The position numbers and the translations under genes were made by a program. From NCBI RefSeq assembly GCF_001514215.1, contig NZ_KQ948871.1:62001-126000 (forward strand): DNA of 64,000 bases. The letters are read 5' to 3'. Source of the stretch: Streptomyces bungoensis (lineage in GTDB: Bacteria; Actinomycetota; Actinomycetes; Streptomycetales; Streptomycetaceae). The notes below the pieces were generated by a model that did not search any database, was not told the DNA's origin, and worked only from the letters and a program-made list of their open reading frames with translations. How positions within the stretch are numbered: the stretch's first letter is position 1; every line of letters begins with the position of its first letter. Positions 33,864-41,818 of this stretch are shown in pieces.

Positions 33864-34919
33864 TCACGGCAGCGCGTCCGACAGCGCGCGCAGGAACCCG
33901 TCCACCGTCCCCCGGTCCCGCACGGCGACCCGGACCCACTCCTCCCCGAGCCCGGGGAACGTGTCCCCGCGCCGTACCGCGTACCCCCGCTCGCGCAGCC
34001 GGTGCCGTACGACGGCGGCCGCGTCCATGCGGACCAGCACGAACGGCCCCTCCGCGGGCGACACCACCCGCACACCGCGGGACGCGAACGCGGACAGCCC
34101 GGCCACCAGATGGGCCCGGTCCGCCGCGATCCGGTGGGCGGCGTGCGCCGCCTCCGCCAGCGCCCGCGGTCCCACGCACGCCCGCGCCGCCACCAGCGCC
34201 GGCGTCGACACCGGCCACAGCGGCTGGACCCGCGCCAGCTCGGCGACGACGTCCGGGGGAGCGAGCACGTAACCGATCCGCAGCCCGGCCAGCCCCCAGG
34301 TCTTGGTCAGGCTGCGCAGCACCACCAGCCCGGGCACGTCGGTCCGCCCCGCCAGCGCCTCCCGCTCGCCGGGCACCGCGTCCATGAACGCCTCGTCGAC
34401 CACCAGCACCCGCCCGGGCCGGGCGAGCCGGACGACCGCCTCCGCCGGGTGCAGCACGGAGGTGGGGTTGGTCGGATTGCCGATCACCACCAGGTCGGCG
34501 TCCCCGGGAACGGCGGACGGATCCAGCCGGAACCCCTCCGCCTCCCGCAGCAGCACCCGGTCCACGCTGTGCCCCGCGTCCCGCAGCGCCGCCTCCGGCT
34601 CCGTGAACTGCGGGTGCACGACGACCGGCCGCCGCACCTTCAGCGCCCGCGCCAGCAGCACGAACGCCTCCGCCGCGCCCGCCGTCAGCAGCACCCGCTC
34701 CACCGGCACCCCGTGCCGCGCCGCCACCGCCGCCCGCGCGGCCCGCCCGTCCGGGTAGGCCGCGAGCGACGACAGGGACGCGGCCATCTCCTCCCGCAGC
34801 CAGGCGGGAGGCGTGTCCGCACGGACGTTGACGGCGAGGTCGACCAGCGCCGCGCCGTCGTCGCGCACTTCGGCGTCCCCGTGATGGCGCAGGTCCGGCC
34901 CCGTCCCCTCAGTGCGCAT
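33864..34919 (-). CDS. cobC: CobC-like PLP decarboxylase/aminotransferase
   Basis: 351-residue fold-type I PLP enzyme of the Rv2231c/CobC family, expected to make the aminopropanol-phosphate arm by threonine-phosphate decarboxylation. Motifs: AGAAEAFVLLARAL, GNPTNPTS (147-154), VVDEAFMD (Asp175) and SLTKTWGLAGLRIGY (Lys206). It overlaps the cbiX stop by 11 bases. Last gene of the cobM operon, convergent with the LAETG gene; I see no terminator in the 21-base gap. Confidence 0.87.
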   Translation of the reverse strand: MRTEGTGPDLRHHGDAEVRDDGAALVDLAVNVRADTPPAWLREEMAASLSSLAAYPDGRAARAAVAARHGVPVERVLLTAGAAEAFVLLARALKVRRPVVVHPQFTEPEAALRDAGHSVDRVLLREAEGFRLDPSAVPGDADLVVIGNPTNPTSVLHPAEAVVRLARPGRVLVVDEAFMDAVPGEREALAGRTDVPGLVVLRSLTKTWGLAGLRIGYVLAPPDVVAELARVQPLWPVSTPALVAARACVGPRALAEAAHAAHRIAADRAHLVAGLSAFASRGVRVVSPAEGPFVLVRMDAAAVVRHRLRERGYAVRRGDTFPGLGEEWVRVAVRDRGTVDGFLRALSDALP

Positions 34920-35823
34920 GACTGTGCGAGTGCCCCCCGTGAGGGTGCCCGTGGTGGTGCCCGTCGTCGTCCGGGTGGAAGTGCGGCTGCTGCGGCAGCC
35001 CCACCTTGTCCTCGAAGCCGGGCAGCGCGATCCGGTACACGCACGAGTCGCAGTTCATGCGCAGATCGCCCTCGACGGCCTCCGCGTACCGCTCCATGAC
35101 CAGGTCCAGCAGCTCCGGCTCGGGCCCGATGACGTCGGCCGACCGCACGTCCGCCTCGGGGTGCGCGGCCGCCCACGCCCCCGTCTGCTCCCGCACCCGG
35201 TCCGGCAGGATCCCGGTGAACAGGAAGTAGGGCAGCACGACGATCCGCCGCGCCCCCAGCCGCGCGCACCGGTCGAGCCCGGCCGGCACGTCCGGCGCCG
35301 CCAGCGACACGAAGGCCGTCTCCACGCCGGCGTACCCGCGCCCCTCCCACAGCAGCCTGGCCGCCTTGTACACCTCGGCGTTGGCGTCCGGGTCCGTCGA
35401 CCCGCGCCCGACCAGCAGCACGGTCACGTCCGAGCGGTCCGTGCCGCCCAGCACCTCGTCCAGCCGCCGCTCCAGCACGTTCAGCAGCGCCGGGTGCGGG
35501 CCCAGCGGACGGCCGTACGTGTACGAGACGCCGGGGTGCCGCTCCTGCTCGCGGGCCAGCGCGGCCGGGATGTCGCCCTTGGCGTGCCCGGCGGACACCA
35601 GCATCAGCGGGACGGCCGCGAACCGGCGCACCCCGCGCTCCACCAGCTCGGTGACCGCCTCGCCCAGCGGCGGCGGGGACAGCTCGATGAAGCCGCCCGC
35701 GACGGGCAGTTCGGGGTGGCGGCGGCCCAGCTCCCGTACGAAGGCGCGGAACGCCTCGGCTCCGGCCTCGTCCCGGGTGCCGTGGCCGGCGACGAGCAGG
35801 GCGGGCGGCGGCGGGGTGGTCAC
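34909..35823 (-). CDS. cbiX: Sirohydrochlorin cobaltochelatase
   Basis: 304 residues with two CbiX repeats: the first carries VAGHGTRDEAG (His14) and LMLVSAGHAKGDIP, the second LVGRGSTDPDAN and VVLPYFLFTGIL. It inserts cobalt into sirohydrochlorin at the start of the early-insertion route. The C-terminus has MNCDSCVYR, matching the MxCxxC Fe-S motif of long CbiX proteins, and a tail with 11 histidines in its last 25 residues that should bind metal. GTG start overlaps the cobH stop (GTGA). Confidence 0.9.
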   Translation of the reverse strand: MTTPPPPALLVAGHGTRDEAGAEAFRAFVRELGRRHPELPVAGGFIELSPPPLGEAVTELVERGVRRFAAVPLMLVSAGHAKGDIPAALAREQERHPGVSYTYGRPLGPHPALLNVLERRLDEVLGGTDRSDVTVLLVGRGSTDPDANAEVYKAARLLWEGRGYAGVETAFVSLAAPDVPAGLDRCARLGARRIVVLPYFLFTGILPDRVREQTGAWAAAHPEADVRSADVIGPEPELLDLVMERYAEAVEGDLRMNCDSCVYRIALPGFEDKVGLPQQPHFHPDDDGHHHGHPHGGHSHSHAH

Positions 35824-36425
35824 AGGTTCTCCTCGGGCGATGCGAGCGGATCAGGGGAAGTGGGGTGGTACAGCAGGGCGTTGAGCGCGGCCGCGGCGAC
35901 CGCCGAGCCGCCCTTCTCGGACACGTTGCTCACGGCGGGCAGCCCGCTCGCGCGCAGCGCGGCCTTGGACTCGGCCGCGCCGACGAAGCCGACGGGCAGG
36001 CCGATGACGAGCGCGGGGGAGGCGTCCAGGGTCAGCAGCTCCTCCAGGGCGGTCGGCGCGCAGCCGATCACCCACAGGGCGCCGGGCCCGACCTCCTCGT
36101 ACGCGAGCCGGACCGCGTGCGCCGAACGGGTCAGGCCCGGACCGGACCCGGCGTCCTTCAGCCGGCAGACGGTCTCGCGCCCGGTGATGCCGGCCGCGAC
36201 CATCTCTACGTCCACGACGACCGGCGCCCCGGCGTGCAGCGCCGCGTGCCCCTTCACCAGGTCGTCCTCGGCCGTGACCAGGTCGGTCGCGTACTCCAGG
36301 TCGGCGGCGGAGTGGATGACCCGCTCCACCACCGCCCGGGTCAGCGGCGGGAAGCGGGAGGTGTCCAGCCGGGCGCGCAGCCGCCGGAAGGACTCCTGCT
36401 CGATGGGGTGCACCACGCGGTTCAC
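35820..36425 (-). CDS. cobH: Precorrin-8X methylmutase
   Basis: 201 residues catalysing the 11-to-12 methyl shift to hydrogenobyrinate/cobyrinate. Catalytic histidine His38 is in ERVIHSAADLEYA; also CRLKDAGSG, GLPVGFVGAAESK and the NVSEKGGSAVAAA end. GTG at 36425 overlaps the cobJ stop; the sequence upstream in frame is not homologous. Cbi nomenclature would be CbiC. Confidence 0.93.
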   Translation of the reverse strand: MNRVVHPIEQESFRRLRARLDTSRFPPLTRAVVERVIHSAADLEYATDLVTAEDDLVKGHAALHAGAPVVVDVEMVAAGITGRETVCRLKDAGSGPGLTRSAHAVRLAYEEVGPGALWVIGCAPTALEELLTLDASPALVIGLPVGFVGAAESKAALRASGLPAVSNVSEKGGSAVAAAALNALLYHPTSPDPLASPEENL

Positions 36426-38113
36426 CGGGCGCCCTCCTGCCAGCGGTAGCCGCGCGGGGTCACCATGCGCCCCGCGACCGTCCGGGTCGCGGTGTTGCCC
36501 ACGGTGACGACCGTCATCATGTCGACCGTCGCCGGGTCGAGTCCGGCGAGCGTCGTGACCCCGCTCGACCCGTCCGGCCGGGACGCGTTGCGGACGACCC
36601 CGACCGGCGTCTCCGGGTCCCGGTGCTCCGCGAGGATCGCCAGCGCCTTGGGCAGCTGCCAGTCCCGGCCGCGCGAACGGGGGTTGTAGAACGTGACCAC
36701 CAGATCGGCCTCGGCCGCCGCCCGCACCCGCCGCTCGATGACCTCCCACGGCGTGTGCAGGTCGGACAGGCTCAGGGAGACATGGTCGTGGCCGAGCGGC
36801 GCGCCCAGGATCGCGGCGGCGGCCAGCGCGGCCGTCACCCCGGGCACCCCGACCACGTCGATGTCGTCGGAGGCCTCGGCGAGCGCCGGGGAGGCCATCG
36901 CGTACACGCCCGCGTCACCGCTGCCGATCAGCGCCACCGCGTGCCCCGCGCGGGCCTCCGCGACGGCCGTACGGGCCCGCTCCTCCTCCGCGCCGAGCCC
37001 CGACTCCAGCACCCGGGTGCCGGGGCGCAGCAGGTCGCGGATCTGGTCGACGTACTGGTCGAGCCCGACCAGCACCGAGGCCCGCCGCAGCTCGGCCGCC
37101 GCGCGCGGGGTGAGCAGGTCCCGGGCGCCGGGCCCGAGCCCGACCACCGCGAGCCGCCCGCGCCCCGGACGCCGTACGACCGCGCAGGTCGCCATCGCGG
37201 GCCGCCCGTCGCCGCGCACCGACTTCCGCTTGGACACGAGGAGTTCACCGCCGCGCGCCAGGGCGGCCGCCTCGGCGACGGACGGGGTCCCCACGGCCGC
37301 GAGCGGCGCGTCCGACGGGTGGGGCACCGCCACGGCCGCGAGTTCCGCGGCCGGGTACGTCACCACGGGCACGCCCAGCCGGGCGGCGGCGCCGGTGATG
37401 CCCGGCTCCTCCGACTTGGCGTCCACGGTGGCCAGTTCGGCCACCGACGCCACCGCCAGCCCGGCGTCCGCGAGCGCCTCCTCGACCAGCCCGAGCACCT
37501 CGTCCACCGGAGCCCCCCGGGAGGCGCCGACCCCGACCACCAGGGACGGCGGCCTGAGCAGCACCTCCCGCTCACCCGGCGCGATCGCCAGGTCGGTGAG
37601 CCGCACGGTGTACGCGCCCCGCGCCGAGGTGGGCAGCGCGGGCAGCGGCCAGGGCAGCTCGGTCTCCAGGGCGACCGGTTCGCCGTCGAGCAGCGCCCGG
37701 GAGACCGCCGCCACCGCTCCCTCGCAGGGGAACCCGAGCGTGTCCAGACCCGGCAGCCCGACGGCGTCCGTCGCGGTGGTCACCACCGGCTCGGCCCCCA
37801 GCAACGCGCCCACCTCGCGGGCGAGTTCGTTGGCGCCGCCGCCGTGCCCGCCGACCAGGGACACCGCGAACCGGCCGCCCTCGTCCACGCACACCACACC
37901 CGGGTCGGCCGCCTTGTCGCCGAGCAGCGGCGCGAGCAGCCGTACCGTCGCGCCCGTCGCCAGGAAGCACACCAGCTGGCCGCACTCCGCGAACGCCGCC
38001 CGCACCGCCTGCCCGACCGGACCGTCGTACACCCGCGTACGGTCCGGCCAGGCCGCGGCCAGCCGGTCCCGCGCCACCGCCCCCGCCGCGGTGGCGGAAA
38101 TGAGGCCGATCAC
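36422..38113 (-). CDS. cobJ: CbiG-CobJ fusion: cobalt-precorrin-5A hydrolase / C17-methyltransferase
   Basis: 563-residue bifunctional protein. The N-terminal half (about 1-310) is CbiG-like: VIGLISATAAGAVARDRL, the GATVRLLAPLLGDKAADPGVV core, GHGGGANELAREV and a C-terminal VVGVGASRGAP domain. The C-terminal half (about 320-563) is the SAM-dependent methyltransferase CobJ/CbiH with VVGLGPGARDLLTPRAAAEL and IGSGDAGVYAMASP. GTG at 38113 has AAGGAG upstream and overlaps the cobL stop. CbiG belongs to the cobalt-early pathway, matching CbiX next door. Confidence 0.92.
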   Translation of the reverse strand: MIGLISATAAGAVARDRLAAAWPDRTRVYDGPVGQAVRAAFAECGQLVCFLATGATVRLLAPLLGDKAADPGVVCVDEGGRFAVSLVGGHGGGANELAREVGALLGAEPVVTTATDAVGLPGLDTLGFPCEGAVAAVSRALLDGEPVALETELPWPLPALPTSARGAYTVRLTDLAIAPGEREVLLRPPSLVVGVGASRGAPVDEVLGLVEEALADAGLAVASVAELATVDAKSEEPGITGAAARLGVPVVTYPAAELAAVAVPHPSDAPLAAVGTPSVAEAAALARGGELLVSKRKSVRGDGRPAMATCAVVRRPGRGRLAVVGLGPGARDLLTPRAAAELRRASVLVGLDQYVDQIRDLLRPGTRVLESGLGAEEERARTAVAEARAGHAVALIGSGDAGVYAMASPALAEASDDIDVVGVPGVTAALAAAAILGAPLGHDHVSLSLSDLHTPWEVIERRVRAAAEADLVVTFYNPRSRGRDWQLPKALAILAEHRDPETPVGVVRNASRPDGSSGVTTLAGLDPATVDMMTVVTVGNTATRTVAGRMVTPRGYRWQEGAR

Positions 38114-39348
38114 TGCACAACTCCTTCGTTCGACACCGGGGTTCTGACGCCCCACAGCAGAAAGACCGGATTGGCGGCCGCCAGCCGGGTCACGTCCCCC
38201 GGCAGCGGCGCCAGCCGTGCGGACTGCAGCAGCACCCCGTCGCAGCGGAGCCCCGCACGGGTCAGCGCCTCGCGAGCCGCCGGCACCCGGTCCAGCGCGG
38301 CCAGGGCCACGACGACGGCCCGCCGCGCCCGCCGCGCGCACGCGCCCACGACGGCGGGCAGCTCGCGCCCCCCGCCGCCGACGAACACGGCGTCGGGATC
38401 GTCGGCCAGCCCGCTCAGCGCGTCCGGCGCCGAGCCGTGCACCACGTCCACGTCCACCCCGTGAGCGGCCGCGTTCGCCCGGATCCGGTCCACCCCGTCG
38501 GCGCTCTTCTCCACGGCGACGACGGCCGCGCCCAGCCGCGCGCACTCCACGGCCACCGAACCGGAGCCCGCCCCGACGTCCCACACCAGGTCGCCCAGGC
38601 GCGGGCCCAGCCGGGCGAGGGCCAGCGCCCGCACCTCGAACTTGGTGATCATGGAGTCCCGGTGCGCGAACGCGCTCTCCTCCAGGGCCCACCCGGCGGG
38701 CCGGTCCGGCACCCCCGCGACCGTCCGCGCGGCACCGAGCGCACGCCGCTCGTCCAGGCACAGCACCACGCTCACCGCCGCGCCCCAGTCCCGGGCCGCC
38801 GCCTCCTCCGGCGACACCCGCTCCACGCGCTCGCGCTCCGGATCGCCGAGCGCGCTCGCCACCACCAGCACCCGGCCGGCGCCGCCGAGCCGCGCCCCCA
38901 GCTCCGCGGGCCCGGAGCCCGGGCCGGTCAGCACGGCCACCTTCGGCTGCGCCCGGCACACCTGCACGGCCGTCCGCAGGTCCCGCCCGTGCGCGCTCAC
39001 CACGACCGCGTCGTCCCACGGCAGCCCGATCCGCGCGAACGCGGCGGCCACCGAGGACACCCCCGGGCGCACGTCCAGCAGCCCGGCCCCGAACCGCTCG
39101 GCCAGCGCCCGCACGATCCCGAAGAACCCGGGATCCCCGGAGGCCAGCACGACCACCGGCAGCTCCTTGCCCGCGTACTCCCCGATCGTGTCCAGGGCGG
39201 GCGCCAGCGGCCCCAGCACGATCCGCTCCGCGCCCTCCGGCAGCCGTACGGCGTCCAGGTGGCGGCGCCCGCCGACGACCAGGGCGGCCCCGGCGAGCAC
39301 GTCCGTGGGGACCGGCGCCCCCGTGCCCGTGCCGACGACCGTGATCAA
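38110..39348 (-). CDS. cobL: Precorrin-6Y C5,15-methyltransferase (CbiE-CbiT)
   Basis: 412 residues. N-terminal CbiE methyltransferase domain contains LASGDPGFFGIVRAL; the C-terminal CbiT domain has the SAM site VWDVGAGSGSVAVECARLG. It methylates C5 and C15 and decarboxylates the acetate on ring C. Start is TTG at 39348, overlapping the cobM stop (TTGA), with family sequence beginning ITVVGTGTG immediately. An upstream start would overlap cobM extensively. Confidence 0.92.
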   Translation of the reverse strand: MITVVGTGTGAPVPTDVLAGAALVVGGRRHLDAVRLPEGAERIVLGPLAPALDTIGEYAGKELPVVVLASGDPGFFGIVRALAERFGAGLLDVRPGVSSVAAAFARIGLPWDDAVVVSAHGRDLRTAVQVCRAQPKVAVLTGPGSGPAELGARLGGAGRVLVVASALGDPERERVERVSPEEAAARDWGAAVSVVLCLDERRALGAARTVAGVPDRPAGWALEESAFAHRDSMITKFEVRALALARLGPRLGDLVWDVGAGSGSVAVECARLGAAVVAVEKSADGVDRIRANAAAHGVDVDVVHGSAPDALSGLADDPDAVFVGGGGRELPAVVGACARRARRAVVVALAALDRVPAAREALTRAGLRCDGVLLQSARLAPLPGDVTRLAAANPVFLLWGVRTPVSNEGVVQ

Positions 39349-40163
39349 CGCTTCGCCCGCTGCTCGCGCAGCGCCCGCCGCGCCTCCGGGTCGGCCTTGC
39401 GGTAGCCGTGGAAGTGACCCGGGTGGTACAGGTGCGAGCGGGTGCCGTGGGCGTCCAGGGCGGGACCGACCAGGAACAGCGTGTGCTTCCAGAGCCGGTG
39501 CTCCTTGACCGTCTCCTCCAGCGTGCCGACCGTGCACCGGACGATCAGCTCCTCCGGCCAGGTCGCCTGGTACGCGACGACCACCGGGGTGTCCGTCGGG
39601 TAGCCGCCCTCCAGCAGCTCGCGCACCAGCTGCCCGCTGCGCGCGGCGGACAGGAAGATCGCCATCGTCGTCCCGTGCCGGGCGAACTCGCGGACCTCCT
39701 CCCCGGGCGGCATCGGCGTCTTGCCGCCGCCGAGGCGGGTGAGGACCACGGACTGGGCGACCTCCGGAACGGTCAGCTCACGCTGCGCGAGCGCGGCCAC
39801 GGCGGAGAAGGACGACACCCCCGGCACCACCTCGGTCGCGATGCCCAGCTCGGCGCACCGGTCCAGCTGCTCCTGCGTGCCGCCCCACAGCGCCGGGTCG
39901 CCGGAGTGGATCCGCGCCACCCGCAAGCTCTCCGCGCGGGCCCGCCGGTAGACCGCGACCACGTCCTCCAGCGACATGGCCGCCGAGTCCAGGACCTCCG
40001 CGTCCTCGCGTGCGTGCTCCAGCACCTCCGCCTGGACCAGGCTCGCCGCCCAGATCACCACGTCGGCCTCCGCGATCGCGCGCGCGGCCCGGAACGTCAG
40101 CAGGTCGGCGGCGCCGGGGCCGGCACCGACGATCGTCACCTTGCCGGTGGGGGCATCGGCCAT
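39345..40163 (-). CDS. cobM: Precorrin-4 C11-methyltransferase
   Basis: 272-residue SAM-dependent tetrapyrrole methylase: GKVTIVGAGPGAADLLTFRAAR, RIHSGDPALWGG and VVPGVSSFSAVAALAQRELTVPEV. ATG at 40163; an upstream in-frame ATG would add 19 unrelated residues. First gene of the second cob operon. I searched the 174-base upstream gap for a cobalamin riboswitch core and found none. Confidence 0.94.
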   Translation of the reverse strand: MADAPTGKVTIVGAGPGAADLLTFRAARAIAEADVVIWAASLVQAEVLEHAREDAEVLDSAAMSLEDVVAVYRRARAESLRVARIHSGDPALWGGTQEQLDRCAELGIATEVVPGVSSFSAVAALAQRELTVPEVAQSVVLTRLGGGKTPMPPGEEVREFARHGTTMAIFLSAARSGQLVRELLEGGYPTDTPVVVAYQATWPEELIVRCTVGTLEETVKEHRLWKHTLFLVGPALDAHGTRSHLYHPGHFHGYRKADPEARRALREQRAKR

Positions 40164-40199
40164 GGGAAGGGGTCCTCTCGTACAGAGATCGCGCGTCGG

Positions 40200-40238
40200 G
40201 GTCGGTCGCAGGCCGCGCACGCGGCCGGAGAGCCGACC
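40200..40238. promoter_or_regulatory. Branched hairpin in the cobM/ZIP divergent region
   Basis: GGTCGG (40200-40205) pairs with CCGACC (40233-40238), enclosing a perfect hairpin GGCCGC-GCAC-GCGGCC (40211-40226). It falls in the probable 5' leader of cobM or between the two promoters. It might be an attenuator, a metal-regulator site or only chance GC pairing. Confidence 0.35.
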
Positions 40239-40337
40239 GGGGAACGCGGGTCGGAAGCGGATGAAATGTCAGGGTCTGGGGGAGTGCGGACAGCCGTGGA
40301 TGTGCGCGAAGGCACCTCCATCGGATAGCAAGGGGCT

Positions 40338-41072
40338 ATGGCGGTCTTCGTCGCGCTCGGCGCGTTCCTGATGACGCTGGCCGGCGGCTGGACGGCACAG
40401 CGCGTGACCGACCGTCGCCATCTCGTCCTGGGACTGGCCGGCGGGCTGATGCTGGGCGTGGTCGGCCTCGACCTGCTGCCCGAGGCACTGCGGGCGGCGG
40501 ACCGCGAGATCTTCGGCGTGCCCGCGGCCCTGCTGCTGTTCGTGGCGGGCTTCCTGCTGGCCCACCTGGTGGAGCGCACCCTGGCCGCCCGCCAGGCCGC
40601 GCACGGCGCGGGCGACCACCACAACCACCGGGCGCCCGAGGTGGGGCTGACGGCGGCCGCCGCGATGGTCGGCCACAGCGCCATGGACGGCGTGGCGATC
40701 GGCGCCGCGTTCCAGGTGGGCACCGGCATGGCCACGGCCGTCGCACTCGCCGTGATCGCGCACGACTTCGCCGACGGCTTCAACACCTTCACCCTCACCA
40801 GCCTGTACGGCAACGACCGGCGCCGGGCGATAGGCATGCTCGTCGCCGACGCCTGCGCCCCGGTCGTCGGCGCCCTGTCGACCGCCTTCTTCCACATCCC
40901 GGAGCCCGTGCTCGGCGGCTACCTCGGCCTGTTCGGCGGCGTCCTGCTCTACCTCGCCGCCGCCGAGATACTTCCCGAGGCCCACCACGAGCACCCCGCC
41001 CGGTCCACCCTGCTGTGCACGGTGGCCGGCGCGGCCTTCGTCTGGCTGGTGGTCGGCCTCTCCGGCGGCTGA
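40338..41072 (+). CDS. ZIP-family metal transporter
   Basis: 244-residue membrane transporter with about eight hydrophobic segments. The ZIP metal site helices are seen as GHSAMDGVAIG (about 112-122) and HDFADGFNTF (about 141-150), and a histidine-rich loop DHHNH lies between segments 3 and 4. AAGGGG precedes the ATG. It sits on the plus strand between two minus-strand cob operons, so cobalt uptake for corrin synthesis is plausible, though most ZIP proteins carry zinc. Ends 14 bases before the convergent cobI stop. Confidence 0.87.
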   Translation: MAVFVALGAFLMTLAGGWTAQRVTDRRHLVLGLAGGLMLGVVGLDLLPEALRAADREIFGVPAALLLFVAGFLLAHLVERTLAARQAAHGAGDHHNHRAPEVGLTAAAAMVGHSAMDGVAIGAAFQVGTGMATAVALAVIAHDFADGFNTFTLTSLYGNDRRRAIGMLVADACAPVVGALSTAFFHIPEPVLGGYLGLFGGVLLYLAAAEILPEAHHEHPARSTLLCTVAGAAFVWLVVGLSGG

Positions 41073-41086
41073 CCGCCGCACCCCGC

Positions 41087-41818
41087 TCACAGCTTCCCGC
41101 CCCGGCCGCCGTCGCGCCGCGGGGGCGCGATGAGCGTCGACAGGTACGGCAGCGGCGCCCCGTCCAGCTCGGCGGCCGGCCGCACCGACTCCTCCGGCAG
41201 CCCGAGCGCCGAACCCCACACGGCGCCCCCGGTCCGGCCGGTCTCCCGCAGCGCCTCGGCCACCTCGGCGGCCTGCCGCCCGAACTTGTACGCCACGACC
41301 GTCCCCGGCCCGGCCAGCGCCTCCCTGAGCACGGCGGAACCCGCCGTCACCGGCACCAGCGTCAGCGGCTCCGTCCCCTCCGTGAGCACGGCGCCCGAGC
41401 GCGCGGCCAGGTCCTGCATGGCGGTGATCCCGGGCACCGTCTCCACGACCACGCCCGGCACCAGCTCCGCGACGGTGTGCGCGAGATACGTGAACGTCGA
41501 GTACACGTTCGGATCGCCGATGGTGGCGAAGGCGACGGACCCGTGCCGCTCCAGGAGCGCGGCGACCTCGCTCCCGGCCGCGTCCCAGGCGGCCTCCCGG
41601 CGCGCCCGGTCGGTCCGCTCGTTCAGCGCGAACACCACCCGGACGATCTTCTCGCCGGCCACGTAGTGCAGCACGGTCGCCTCGGCCCGCCCCCGCTCCC
41701 CGGTGTCCATCACGGGGACGACCACGACCTCGGCCGCGCGCAGCGCGTTGACCCCCTTGACGGTCACCAGCTCCGGATCCCCGGGACCGACTCCGACCCC
41801 GACCAGCCTGCTGCTCAT
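41087..41818 (-). CDS. cobI: Precorrin-2 C20-methyltransferase
   Basis: 243-residue SAM-dependent methylase: LVGVGVGPGDPELVTVKGVNALR, FATIGDPNVYSTFTYLA and ETVPGITAMQDLAAR are diagnostic of CobI/CbiL. ATG at 41818 overlaps the cobB stop (ATGA). Last gene of the riboswitch-led cob operon. Confidence 0.94.
   Translation of the reverse strand: MSSRLVGVGVGPGDPELVTVKGVNALRAAEVVVVPVMDTGERGRAEATVLHYVAGEKIVRVVFALNERTDRARREAAWDAAGSEVAALLERHGSVAFATIGDPNVYSTFTYLAHTVAELVPGVVVETVPGITAMQDLAARSGAVLTEGTEPLTLVPVTAGSAVLREALAGPGTVVAYKFGRQAAEVAEALRETGRTGGAVWGSALGLPEESVRPAAELDGAPLPYLSTLIAPPRRDGGRGGKL

Noticed and set aside
40164..40337. Second cobalamin riboswitch upstream of cobM
   Set aside because: No B12-box GCCACTG or adjacent aptamer core found on either strand; only a generic GC hairpin.
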